This document shows positions 5,663 through 12,875 of a stretch of DNA of 23,707 nucleotides, in pieces. Made by a program: the position numbers and the translations under genes. The notes under the pieces are model-generated. The model did no database searches and had not been told where the DNA came from. It saw nothing but the letters and a program-made list of their open reading frames with translations. The DNA lies in NCBI GenBank assembly GCA_902764045.1, contig CACWUI010000037.1, forward strand, positions 1 to 23,707, read 5' to 3'. Within the stretch, counting starts at the first letter, position 1. Every line of letters begins with the position of its first letter. The stretch comes from an uncultured Lachnospiraceae bacterium. Its GTDB lineage: Bacteria > Bacillota > Clostridia > Lachnospirales > Lachnospiraceae.

Positions 5663-6838
5663 ATGAATAATTTTACCTTCTATTCTCCCACCTGTTTCGT
5701 CTTCGGTAAGGATTCTGAAAGCCAGGCCGGTGCGCTGGTCAGGCGTTTCGGCGGAAGCCGTGTCCTCATCCACTTCGGCGGCGGCAGCGCCCTGCGTTCC
5801 GGTTTGATCGACCGGGTGGAAGCCTCCCTGGAAGCTGCGGGCATCACCAGTTTCCGCCTCGGCGGCGTAAAACCCAATCCCCGCAGCGGTCTGGTTTATG
5901 AAGGCATAGAACTCTGCCGCAGGGAAAAGATCGATTTCATTCTCGCCGTCGGCGGTGGTTCTTCCATTGACTCTGCCAAGGCAATTGCTGCCGGTACTGT
6001 CTATGACGGAGACTTCTGGGATTTCTACAGCGGCAAGCCGATTACTGAAGCACTTCCCGTCGGTACTGTGCTGACCATCTCCGCCGCGGGCAGCGAAGGC
6101 AGCCCGGACAGCGTCATCACGCTGGAAAACGGCATGTATAAACGGGGTGCCAGCGGTGATGCCATCCGTCCGAAGTTCTCTATCCTGAATCCCGCCCTGA
6201 CCCAGACGCTGCCGGCTTTCCAGACAGCCGCCGGCATCACGGACATCATGGCCCACCTGTATGAGCGCTACCTCACCAACACCAAAGAGGTGGAAGTCAC
6301 CGACCGGATGATCGAAGCGCTGCTGCTGACCATGATTCACGAAGGTCCGCGGGTCATCGCTGATCCGAATAACTATGAAGCCCGTGCAAACATCATGTGG
6401 GCCGGTATGATGGCACATAACAACTCCTGCGGTGTCGGCCGCAGCCAGGACTGGAACAGCCATAACATTGAGCATGAGCTCTCCGCCCTGTATGACTGCG
6501 CTCACGGTGCCGGCCTGGCAGTGACCCTGCCCGCCGTCTTCACCTATGTCATGAATCATGACGTTATGCGCTTTGCCCAGGTTGCCGTCCGGGTCTGGGG
6601 CTGCCAGATGGACTTTGCCCATCCGGAAGTTACTGCCAAAGAGGGCATTGAGAAGCTGCGTCAGTTCTTCATCTCCATCGGTATGCCCCGCAACTTTGCG
6701 GAACTCGGCGCCCGTGAGGAAGATATTCCCGTGCTGGTCGAGAACCTCTGCCGCGGCGACGGCCGTCCCGGAACCATCTCCGGTTTCGTCACCTTGAATG
6801 AGGATGATTGTGCTAACATTTACAGATTGATGCTGTAA
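5663..6838 (+). CDS. Iron-containing alcohol dehydrogenase (butanol dehydrogenase type)
   Basis: The 391-residue protein belongs to the group III (Fe-ADH) family. It has the nucleotide-binding motif VGGGSSIDSAKAIA (about residues 95-108). Metal ligands are recognisable in GITDIMAHLYE (Asp and His) and in NIEHELSALYDCAHGAGLA (two His). Closest named types by recall are YqhD/BdhA NADPH-dependent alcohol dehydrogenases, which reduce a broad range of aldehydes to alcohols in the cytoplasm. AAGGAG lies upstream of the start at 5663, at wider than usual spacing. It is the second gene of the MerR-controlled operon, which gives a coherent aldehyde-reduction role. The last 24 coding bases and the stop codon lie inside a perfect 19-bp inverted repeat. 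Confidence 0.95.
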   Translation: MNNFTFYSPTCFVFGKDSESQAGALVRRFGGSRVLIHFGGGSALRSGLIDRVEASLEAAGITSFRLGGVKPNPRSGLVYEGIELCRREKIDFILAVGGGSSIDSAKAIAAGTVYDGDFWDFYSGKPITEALPVGTVLTISAAGSEGSPDSVITLENGMYKRGASGDAIRPKFSILNPALTQTLPAFQTAAGITDIMAHLYERYLTNTKEVEVTDRMIEALLLTMIHEGPRVIADPNNYEARANIMWAGMMAHNNSCGVGRSQDWNSHNIEHELSALYDCAHGAGLAVTLPAVFTYVMNHDVMRFAQVAVRVWGCQMDFAHPEVTAKEGIEKLRQFFISIGMPRNFAELGAREEDIPVLVENLCRGDGRPGTISGFVTLNEDDCANIYRLML

Positions 6839-6857
6839 GCATCAATCTGTAAATGTT
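6815..6857 (+). terminator. Perfect 19-bp inverted repeat over the alcohol dehydrogenase stop codon
   Basis: Arms 6815-6833 and 6839-6857 are exact reverse complements. The five-base loop TGTAA contains the TAA stop codon of the upstream gene (6836-6838). The repeat is AT-rich and no T-tract follows. It may act as a 3' stabiliser or non-canonical terminator of the operon; a T-less hairpin of this length could also be a decayed mobile-element footprint. Confidence 0.6.
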
Positions 6858-6890
6858 CACTCTTCACTCTTCACTTTTCACTCTTCACTC
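6856..6890. repeat. Five tandem TTCACTY heptamers
   Basis: Five head-to-tail 7-base units (TTCACTC x2, TTCACTT, TTCACTC x2) directly follow the inverted repeat. Related CTTCACT recurs at 6930-6936. It is noncoding microsatellite-like DNA between the alcohol dehydrogenase and ABC genes. Confidence 0.75.
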
Positions 6891-6897
6891 ATCACCG

Positions 6898-6923
6898 CAG
6901 ACCGGAGGTCTCCCTCCGGTCTG
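6898..6923 (+). terminator. GC-rich hairpin before the ABC exporter genes
   Basis: CAGACCGGAGG (6898-6908), loop TCTC, CCTCCGGTCTG (6913-6923) form a perfect 11-bp stem. Only TATAC follows, so a typical U-tract is missing. It separates the reductase operon from the ABC genes and may be an inefficient terminator or a leader hairpin. No clear promoter for the ABC genes was found. Confidence 0.45.
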
Positions 6924-6958
6924 TATACTCTTCACTGGAGAATTCTCCCGAGGTTTTT

Positions 6959-8758
6959 ATGCGCAAGCAATTCGCCTGGCTGTGGAAGAATATGGACGCG
7001 CCCTTCCGCCGCCGCCATGTCATCGCCCTGTGCGTATGCGCCTTCACCTGTCTTTTGCTGCTGGTGAACCCTGCGCTTTCCCAGCGTCTCATTGATGACG
7101 TCATTGTTGCAGGCAATCCGGAACCCCTGCTTTCCATCCTGGCTGTCATGCTGGTGGTCAAGCTCGGCCGGGAAGGCCTGCGGTATATGATGGTCATCTT
7201 TCTGGAAAAAGATTCCCAGAATGTGGTCTTCAATCTTCGCCGCCGTCTGTTCAGCAAAATGCAATATAACGATATGGCCTTCTTTGATACCCACCGCACC
7301 GGCGACCTCATGACCCGTATGAGCGCCGACCTGGACTGGTGCCGTCATTTCCTGAGCTATATTGATTACCGCATCATCGACGCGGTATGCACTTTCCTCT
7401 TTGCTACAATTTATCTCCTGCTGGTCAATTGGAAGCTGACCCTGCTTCTGATTGTCATTACGCCTATCCTGCTGCTGATCACCAAATTCTTTTCCCGTCA
7501 CGTCCGTCCCCGCTTTGTTTTTATGCGTGAAAAGCTGTCGGAGATGAACACCGCGGCACAGGAAAACATCGCCGGCAACCGGGTCGTGAAAGCCTTTGCC
7601 CGGGAGGAGTATGAGAAGGAGCGGTTTGAGCAGAAGAACCAGGCTTTCATGGACAGTCATCTGCGCATCAATAAGCTCTGGCTCACTTTCTTCCCCATTA
7701 TCGAGCTGCTGGTCAACGCCATTCAGCTGGTCACGGTCTTCGTGGGCGGCCTGTTCATCATCAGGGGTGAACTGACTCCCGGCGAACTGGCCATCTTTAC
7801 AGGACTCAGCTGGGCTGTCTCCAACCCCATGCGGGAGCTTGGCAACCTGATCAACGACCTGCAGCGTTTCTCCACCTCCGCCGCGAAGGTCATGGAGCTG
7901 TATTACGGCACACCCTCCATTGTGGATGCCCCGGATGCGGTTGCCCATGAACGTATGCAGGGAAAGATCGAGTTTGATCACGTTTCCTTCCGTTTCGATA
8001 CCAAGCCGGTCCTCACAGACGTATCCTTCTCGGTTCAGCCCGGTCAGACCGTGGCCGTCATGGGTCCCACAGGAAGCGGCAAAACCACGCTCATTCACCT
8101 GCTGGCCCGGTTTTATGATGTCTCCGAAGGCGCCATCCGGGTGGATGACTGTGATGTAAAACAATGGAAGCTCAGTGAGCTCCGGGGCGGCATCGGCACC
8201 GCCACCCAGGACGTCTTCCTCTTCTCGGATACCGTGGAAGGCAATATCGCCTTCGGCGATCAGTCCCTGACCCAGGAAGATGTTATGGATTTCGCCCGTC
8301 GGGCGGATGCCGCTGAATTTGCCGAAAAGCTTCCGGAAGGCTATGACACCATCATCGGCGAGCGCGGCGTCGGTCTCTCCGGCGGCCAGCGCCAGCGGAT
8401 TGCCCTGGCCCGTGCCATGGCAGTTCGTCCCGGTATCCTCATCATGGATGACACCACCTCCGCCGTGGACAGCGAGACAGAGCAGTATATCCAGGATCAG
8501 CTGCGCCACCTCCCCTATGAGTGCACCAAGTTCATCATTGCCCAGCGGATTTCTTCCATGCGGGACGCTGATCTGATCCTTGTCCTGCAGGATGGTAAAA
8601 TCACCGAGCGCGGAACCCACAGTGAACTGCTGGCTATGAGGGGTTATTACTGGCAGACCTACTGCCTGCAATATGGCATCCCCATGGATGAAGAACAATC
8701 TACAGCCTCCGGCAGCAACAGTGCTGTCGGCGCCCCGGCTGCCGGAATGGGGGTGTAA
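6959..8758 (+). CDS. ABC exporter half-transporter, degenerate-site subunit
   Basis: The 599-residue protein fuses a six-helix type IV exporter membrane domain (about 20-310) to a nucleotide-binding domain (about 335-580). Walker A is GPTGSGKTT (369-377), the signature is LSGGQ (473-477) and Walker B is ILIMDD. The catalytic Glu is replaced by Asp498, and the switch His is replaced by Gln (IIAQRISS). These are the hallmarks of the inactive-site partner in heterodimeric exporters such as TM287/288, LmrCD and BmrCD. It would pair with the product of the next gene to export drugs, peptides or lipids across the cytoplasmic membrane; the substrate cannot be inferred. CCCGAGG precedes the start at 6959. 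The next gene starts three bases after the stop. Confidence 0.95.
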   Translation: MRKQFAWLWKNMDAPFRRRHVIALCVCAFTCLLLLVNPALSQRLIDDVIVAGNPEPLLSILAVMLVVKLGREGLRYMMVIFLEKDSQNVVFNLRRRLFSKMQYNDMAFFDTHRTGDLMTRMSADLDWCRHFLSYIDYRIIDAVCTFLFATIYLLLVNWKLTLLLIVITPILLLITKFFSRHVRPRFVFMREKLSEMNTAAQENIAGNRVVKAFAREEYEKERFEQKNQAFMDSHLRINKLWLTFFPIIELLVNAIQLVTVFVGGLFIIRGELTPGELAIFTGLSWAVSNPMRELGNLINDLQRFSTSAAKVMELYYGTPSIVDAPDAVAHERMQGKIEFDHVSFRFDTKPVLTDVSFSVQPGQTVAVMGPTGSGKTTLIHLLARFYDVSEGAIRVDDCDVKQWKLSELRGGIGTATQDVFLFSDTVEGNIAFGDQSLTQEDVMDFARRADAAEFAEKLPEGYDTIIGERGVGLSGGQRQRIALARAMAVRPGILIMDDTTSAVDSETEQYIQDQLRHLPYECTKFIIAQRISSMRDADLILVLQDGKITERGTHSELLAMRGYYWQTYCLQYGIPMDEEQSTASGSNSAVGAPAAGMGV

Positions 8759-8761
8759 GAG

Positions 8762-10558
8762 ATGGCAAGGAATAAATTCGACGTTGACGAGCGTCTGGAA
8801 TCCCCGTTCCGCTGGCAGCACCTGAAGCGGGCAGGCAAATACATTGCCCGGCATAAATACAAAATGCTGGCCGCGCTGCTGCTCAGCGCCATGGCCAGCG
8901 TTGCCTCCCTCTTTATCCCCAAGATCACCCAGTGGGTGCTGGATGAAGCCGTTCCCAACAAGGATACCGCCATGATCGGCCGGATGGCCCTCCTCTTTGT
9001 GGGCATCATCGCCCTGGGCATCGTGTTTACCACCATCCGTTCCCGGATGATGGCCCACGTCAGCCAGCGGATCATTCATGATATCCGCAGCGACCTGTTT
9101 GCCCACCTGCAGAAACTGCCCTTCAGCTATTATGATTCCCGGCCCGCCGGCAAAATCCTGGTCCGGGTCATCAACTACGTCAACTCCGTTTCGGATATCC
9201 TGTCAAACGGTATCATCAACATGATCCTGGAGATCATTAACCTGGTCTTCATTGTGGTCTTCATGTTCTCCACCAATACCACCCTGGCGCTGGTCATCAT
9301 CGCAGGCCTGCCGTTCTTCATCGGCATCATCATCCTCATCAAACCCCGCCAGCGCCGTGCCTGGCAGAACCAGAGTAACAAGAACAGCAATTATAATGCC
9401 TATCTGGCGGAATCCATCGACGGCGTCCGCGTCAGTCAGCTCTTTGACCGTCAGGAGGTTAACATTTCCATCATGGAACGGTTGGCCAACGCCTGCCGTG
9501 ATGCCTGGCTGCGTGCCATAAAAATCAGCAACACCGTCTGGCTCTCCAGCGAAACCATGACACAGCTGGTTCTGACCTTCCTCTATATCGCCGGCGTCTA
9601 CTGGATGGGTGGCGGCAAGATGGTCTCCTTCGGCGTGATCCTCGCCATGGGACAGTATGTCAGCCGTTTCTGGCAGCCCATTACCAACCTGGCAAATATC
9701 TATAATTCCTTCGTCAACAACATTGCCTACCTCGAACGGATCTTTGAAACCATGGACGAGCCGGTCATCGTGGATGACGTACCGGATGCGGAAGAGCTTC
9801 CGCCTATCACCGGTGAAGTGGATTATCAGGATGTCACCTTCGCCTATGAGGAAAACATCAACGTCCTGGAGCACATGAATCTCCACGTCCGTGCCGGTGA
9901 AAGCATCGCCCTCGTTGGTCCTACCGGAGCGGGAAAGAGCACCGTCATCAATCTGCTTTGCCGCTTCTATAACCTGAACGGCGGAAAAATCCTCCTGCAC
10001 GATCAGGATGGCAAAGCGCACGATATCAGCCAGGTAACGCTCCATTCCCTGCGCAGCCAGCTGGGTATCATGCTGCAGGACAGCTTCATCTTCTCCGGCA
10101 CCATCATGGACAACATCCGCTACGGCCGTCTGGATGCCACGGACTGTGAAGTCATCCAGGCCGCCCGCCGTGTCCGGGCAGATGAACTCATCCGGAAGAT
10201 GCCCCAGGGCTATCAGACGGAAATCAAGGAACGCGGCGGCAACCTCAGCCAGGGAGAAAAGCAGTTGATTGCCTTCGCCCGGACGCTCCTGTCCGACCCG
10301 GCGATCCTCATTCTGGATGAAGCCACCTCTTCCATTGATACGCAGACAGAAAAACTCCTTCAGGAAGGCATCCGGGAGATGCTCCGGGGCCGGACCAGCA
10401 TCATCGTTGCCCACCGGCTCAGCACCATCAAAAACTGTGACCGGATCCTGTATATCAGCAACAAAGGCATCGCTGAAATGGGATCCCATGATGAACTGAT
10501 GGCGAAAAAAGGCCTCTACTATCAGCTGTATACAGCACAAGTAGATCCGTCAGCTTAA
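8762..10558 (+). CDS. ABC exporter half-transporter, catalytic-site subunit
   Basis: The 598-residue protein has an N-terminal six-helix exporter domain (about 35-320) and a nucleotide-binding domain (about 350-595). Walker A is GPTGAGKST (386-394) and Walker B is ILILDEATSSID, with the catalytic Glu intact. The switch region IVAHRLST keeps its His. Its signature is LSQGE rather than LSGGQ. This deviation fits its role: its signature faces the degenerate Walker site of the partner, while the partner's canonical signature completes this subunit's active ATP site. Two genes of almost equal length, three bases apart, strongly indicate one heterodimeric exporter. The stop codon sits in the loop of the terminator at 10544-10576. 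Confidence 0.95.
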   Translation: MARNKFDVDERLESPFRWQHLKRAGKYIARHKYKMLAALLLSAMASVASLFIPKITQWVLDEAVPNKDTAMIGRMALLFVGIIALGIVFTTIRSRMMAHVSQRIIHDIRSDLFAHLQKLPFSYYDSRPAGKILVRVINYVNSVSDILSNGIINMILEIINLVFIVVFMFSTNTTLALVIIAGLPFFIGIIILIKPRQRRAWQNQSNKNSNYNAYLAESIDGVRVSQLFDRQEVNISIMERLANACRDAWLRAIKISNTVWLSSETMTQLVLTFLYIAGVYWMGGGKMVSFGVILAMGQYVSRFWQPITNLANIYNSFVNNIAYLERIFETMDEPVIVDDVPDAEELPPITGEVDYQDVTFAYEENINVLEHMNLHVRAGESIALVGPTGAGKSTVINLLCRFYNLNGGKILLHDQDGKAHDISQVTLHSLRSQLGIMLQDSFIFSGTIMDNIRYGRLDATDCEVIQAARRVRADELIRKMPQGYQTEIKERGGNLSQGEKQLIAFARTLLSDPAILILDEATSSIDTQTEKLLQEGIREMLRGRTSIIVAHRLSTIKNCDRILYISNKGIAEMGSHDELMAKKGLYYQLYTAQVDPSA

Positions 10559-10576
10559 GCTGGCGGATCTTTTTTA
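10544..10576 (+). terminator. Intrinsic terminator of the ABC exporter operon
   Basis: GATCCGTCAGC (10544-10554), loop TTAA, GCTGGCGGATC (10559-10569) form an 11-bp stem with one G-U pair, followed by TTTTTTA. The TAA stop codon (10556-10558) lies mostly in the loop. Confidence 0.9.
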
Positions 10577-10640
10577 TCTTCATATATTCTTTTCAATATC
10601 ATTCTCATCGGCAAGCCGATTTCTTGCGCGGCCTCTGCTG

Positions 10641-11726
10641 TTAATCCTTCATCAATTCGTTGAATTTCTGTTTGAACATGTCGCTTGTGATCTCTTTGTT
10701 TTCATCCATCGTCCTTCTCAGGCTTTCCAGCGCGGTTGGCCCTCCGTTGTCATATACATTTGATACACATACATGGTCCGCAAAAACGATGTTCTCCAGC
10801 GTCCTCAGCGGATTCGCATCAAACTCCCTGGCCATCCTCACAGCTTCCCGCATGCTGTCTTCTGCCTCCCTGCCTTTGCCGCTTCTATCCTCTCCAAAGG
10901 CCCGTACCAGATAATAAAGGCTGATAATCTTGTCCAGGTAACACACTTTTTCCGGGTCATCCTTCAGGTTCTTCAGGTAATCGATTGTCCACTGGGCAGC
11001 CCGGATGCCCTTTTCTACCTCTTTTGTTTCCCTGTAGTAGATAATATAACCGCTGATAACACTGATCATCTGGCTGATACTGTTCAGGAAAGCGGTTTCC
11101 GTGTATTTGATACCTTCCTTCAGCTGCTTTTCTTTCTCAATCAGGATTAGTCCGATCTCGGCGTCATTGTTGCCGCACAGGTTATTTTTCTTATATTCTT
11201 CAACGGCTTTCTTATAGTCTTCCAGCGAGGAATAGCATTCGGCTATATAGTTACGCAGTTCAACTTCATTGATCTCCGGATCTTTGTTCTGGGAAAACAG
11301 GTCAATCGCGTGCCGGAGCAGCTCAATGGCCCGTTTCAGTTCGTCATGTTGGCGATAAACGACGCCGATCTGCATATGGCATTTTGCCGCTCCGAGGACT
11401 ATGTCGAAATGATTGGGAAATTTGATCAGCAAACTGTCATATTCCTTTGCGGTTTCCTCAATCGTATGTTCCTTGTAAAAGGCTTTAAGTCTCTCTACTT
11501 CTGTTTCCGCGTTGTTTCCGTGCATCGTGAACCCGATCAGAGCATCGACCGATACATGAAATAGTTCGGCAATCTGCATGACATACAGGAGATCTGGTTC
11601 AGAAGCTCCTCGCTCCCATTTCGAGATGGTACCCAGCGTGATTCCGAGCCTCTCTGCAAGCTGTTCCTGGCTGAGGCCCATGTCTTTCCGATAAATGCGG
11701 ATATTTTCTGCCAGTTTATTTTCCAT
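10641..11726 (-). CDS. XRE-family transcriptional regulator with helical repeat C-terminal domain
   Basis: The 361-residue protein begins with an HTH_3 domain (residues about 5-60: IRIYRKDMGLSQEQLAERLG, then TISKWERGASEPD). About 280 mostly helical residues follow that look like tetratricopeptide-type repeats (LGAAKCHMQIGVVYRQHDEL, LRNYIAECYSSLEDYKKAVEEYKK and others). This layout is typical of clostridial regulators that bind a peptide or another protein through the repeat domain, for example Rgg/PlcR-like proteins, though no specific subfamily is recognised. The start at 11726 follows GGAGG at six bases. The gene converges on the ABC exporter operon and may regulate it, which is inference from position only. 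A short upstream frame with a very strong RBS overlaps its 5' end. Confidence 0.85.
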   Translation of the reverse strand: MENKLAENIRIYRKDMGLSQEQLAERLGITLGTISKWERGASEPDLLYVMQIAELFHVSVDALIGFTMHGNNAETEVERLKAFYKEHTIEETAKEYDSLLIKFPNHFDIVLGAAKCHMQIGVVYRQHDELKRAIELLRHAIDLFSQNKDPEINEVELRNYIAECYSSLEDYKKAVEEYKKNNLCGNNDAEIGLILIEKEKQLKEGIKYTETAFLNSISQMISVISGYIIYYRETKEVEKGIRAAQWTIDYLKNLKDDPEKVCYLDKIISLYYLVRAFGEDRSGKGREAEDSMREAVRMAREFDANPLRTLENIVFADHVCVSNVYDNGGPTALESLRRTMDENKEITSDMFKQKFNELMKD

Positions 11727-11779
11727 GTCTTTCCTCCGGAAATGATCATATTGTGATTGACGGAAATCGTGTTTGTCAT
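11537..11779 (-). CDS. Possible short overlapping frame (leader ORF) before the XRE gene
   Basis: An 80-codon frame starts at ATG 11779, eight bases after AAGGAGG (11794-11788), a better RBS than most in the window. It contains the XRE gene's own RBS and overlaps that gene out of frame for about 190 bases. The overlapped part is plainly a shadow of the HTH region, so only the first 15-20 codons could be under their own selection. The frame is also open upstream to an ATG at 11932 with no good RBS. It may serve translational coupling or be chance. Confidence 0.2.
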   Translation of the reverse strand: MTNTISVNHNMIISGGKTWKINWQKISAFIGKTWASARNSLQRGSESRWVPSRNGSEELLNQISCMSCRLPNYFMYRSML

Positions 11780-11887
11780 GATTGCTTCCTCCTTATCAGC
11801 TTTCGCCGTTTCCCTTGGTTCGCAATCATCATACCCGATCCGCGATTCCCATTGAACACCTAATTCGTATAATCTGTCAAATATTAT

Positions 11888-11904
11888 TTCTACGTTACGT
11901 AGAA
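11888..11904. promoter_or_regulatory. Palindrome upstream of the XRE gene
   Basis: TTCTACGT-T-ACGTAGAA is a perfect 8+8 dyad with a one-base centre, about 160 bases upstream of the XRE start. It could be an operator for the XRE protein itself; no promoter boxes were convincingly placed around it. Confidence 0.4.
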
Positions 11905-11965
11905 TTTCTATGGTTCTTTCAGGATCAGCCATTCCGTAACAACATCATTCCCGTTATGCATAAAT

Positions 11966-12005
11966 AACGAGCAAACCCCTGTGCACGCACAGGGGTTTGC
12001 TCGTT
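11966..12005 (-). terminator. Strong terminator hairpin of a short minus-strand transcription unit
   Basis: Arms 11966-11983 and 11988-12005 are perfectly complementary over 18 bp with the four-base loop CACG. On the minus strand TTATTTATG follows. It closes the unit that starts at the promoter 12213-12185 and may work in both directions. Confidence 0.75.
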
Positions 12006-12006
12006 T

Positions 12007-12069
12007 CTATCTATTCACTTCCGCTGCGTCCGCGCTGCCTTTGCCGTTCCCGGATTTACCTCTTGCCAT
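12007..12069 (-). CDS. Candidate 20-residue small protein
   Basis: The frame ATG 12069 to TAG 12007 is preceded by GGAGG five bases upstream (12079-12075). It encodes a Gly/Lys/Ala-rich hydrophilic peptide beginning MARGKSGNGKG and stops directly before the terminator stem. It lies within its own transcription unit (promoter 12213-12185). The frame is open in phase further upstream except for one TGA at 12087-12085. The extended reading would begin near a perfect AGGAGGTGA motif (12152-12144) that lacks a start codon at proper spacing. The unit may equally be a small RNA. No family is recognised. Confidence 0.3.
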   Translation of the reverse strand: MARGKSGNGKGSADAAEVNR

Positions 12070-12184
12070 GAACGCCTCCGCCAGTCACCCCGCAGCCTCA
12101 TTGGACTTCCTGTATCCTTTATGCGGGTCTCCCTTTCTTCCTCTCACCTCCTGTTATTTTACTGTCCCTCTTCTTTGTGACTAC

Positions 12185-12213
12185 ATTATTACACACTTTA
12201 TTTCGATTGTCAA
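12185..12213 (-). promoter_or_regulatory. Promoter of the short minus-strand unit
   Basis: On the minus strand TTGACA (12213-12208) is followed after 16 bases by TAATAAT (12191-12185), a strong sigma-A-like promoter. Transcription would start near 12178 and end at the hairpin 12005-11966, giving an RNA of about 210 nt. Confidence 0.75.
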
Positions 12214-12255
12214 CACTTTTTTAACAATTTTGTAAAATATTTTTTATTTTGAATA

Positions 12256-12875
12256 TCAATCTCCTGTGTGAATCGCAATTGCTTCAAACGGAGCTTTCAG
12301 TTCCACCGTCAGCCTGCCGTTTTCCAATGCAATCTTATTGTCTTCGCTGTTCATCACCCTCAGGATCCGTTTCCCGGATACCGGCAGTGCCATCCTTCCG
12401 GATGCCGCCAGCTCTCGGAAACCTCTCCGTGGAAGGTGGAAATTCCGTCCCGGATGATGTCCCTCACTTCCTTGAAGAAGCTGATTCCTTCATCCACCTT
12501 AGCCCACTGCTCTTCGGACAATTCCCACACATCTCCGGAGATGCACATCACCCCCAGGAAGGTGTTGATCAGGGAATAGTTGATCCTGCGGATGCTGTCC
12601 TTCGCCCGCAGCGCCGCCCAGATCTGGGACTGTCCCGGCAGGATCAGCCGGTGCAACTGGGCCGCGATAATCGGAATCTCGTCGCACTCATGTGCGTCAG
12701 AAAAAGATGCCATATCCGTCACGCCCATCAGCGAGGGCTCCAGCCGGTGTCCGCCGGAGGAACAGTTTTCAATCCAAAGGTTCGGGATTTTTTTCCGCAT
12801 CCGGCGGAAGAACCCAAGCATGGCCTGCATATTCTGCCGCAGGCCTTCGCCCAGGCTGTCCGGATCGCCCCCGAA
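12256..12875 (-). pseudogene. GH36-like alpha-galactosidase, C-terminal remnant
   Basis: From about 12875 the minus strand encodes a recognisable GH36 C-terminal part: DPDSLGEGLRQNMQAMLGFF, NLWIENCSSGGHRLEP (ENCSSGG is the family motif after the acid/base region), HECDEIPIIAA, LHRLILPGQSQIWA and LSGDV-like elements. The frame then breaks. After RHPEGW it runs to a TGA at 12360, while the expected C-terminal beta-domain (LPVSGKRILRV, then LTVELKAPFEAIAIHTGD) continues in the next frame to the TGA at 12256. Several expected residues are missing at the break, so an internal deletion with frameshift is likely. The N-terminal two thirds of the enzyme are absent, replaced by the fused lipoprotein. 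GH36 enzymes remove alpha-1,6-galactose from galacto-oligosaccharides; this copy cannot be functional. Confidence 0.75.

Noticed and set aside
6932..9106. A 724-codon open frame on the minus strand opposite the ABC transporter gene.
   Set aside because: It is a shadow of the plus-strand genes, caused by their GC-rich third positions. The translation shows no domain and is rich in His, Gly and Asp, and the plus-strand frames carry full ABC motifs.
9203..10540. A 445-codon minus-strand frame opposite the second ABC gene, and similar long frames at 4380-5585 and 5633-6622.
   Set aside because: All lie antisense to well-supported enzymes, lack RBS and recognisable folds, and share the same codon-bias cause.
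12085..12087. In-frame TGA in the short minus-strand unit considered as a selenocysteine codon.
   Set aside because: No selenocysteine-type partner residues, no clear insertion element and no family support; a nonsense change or chance is simpler.
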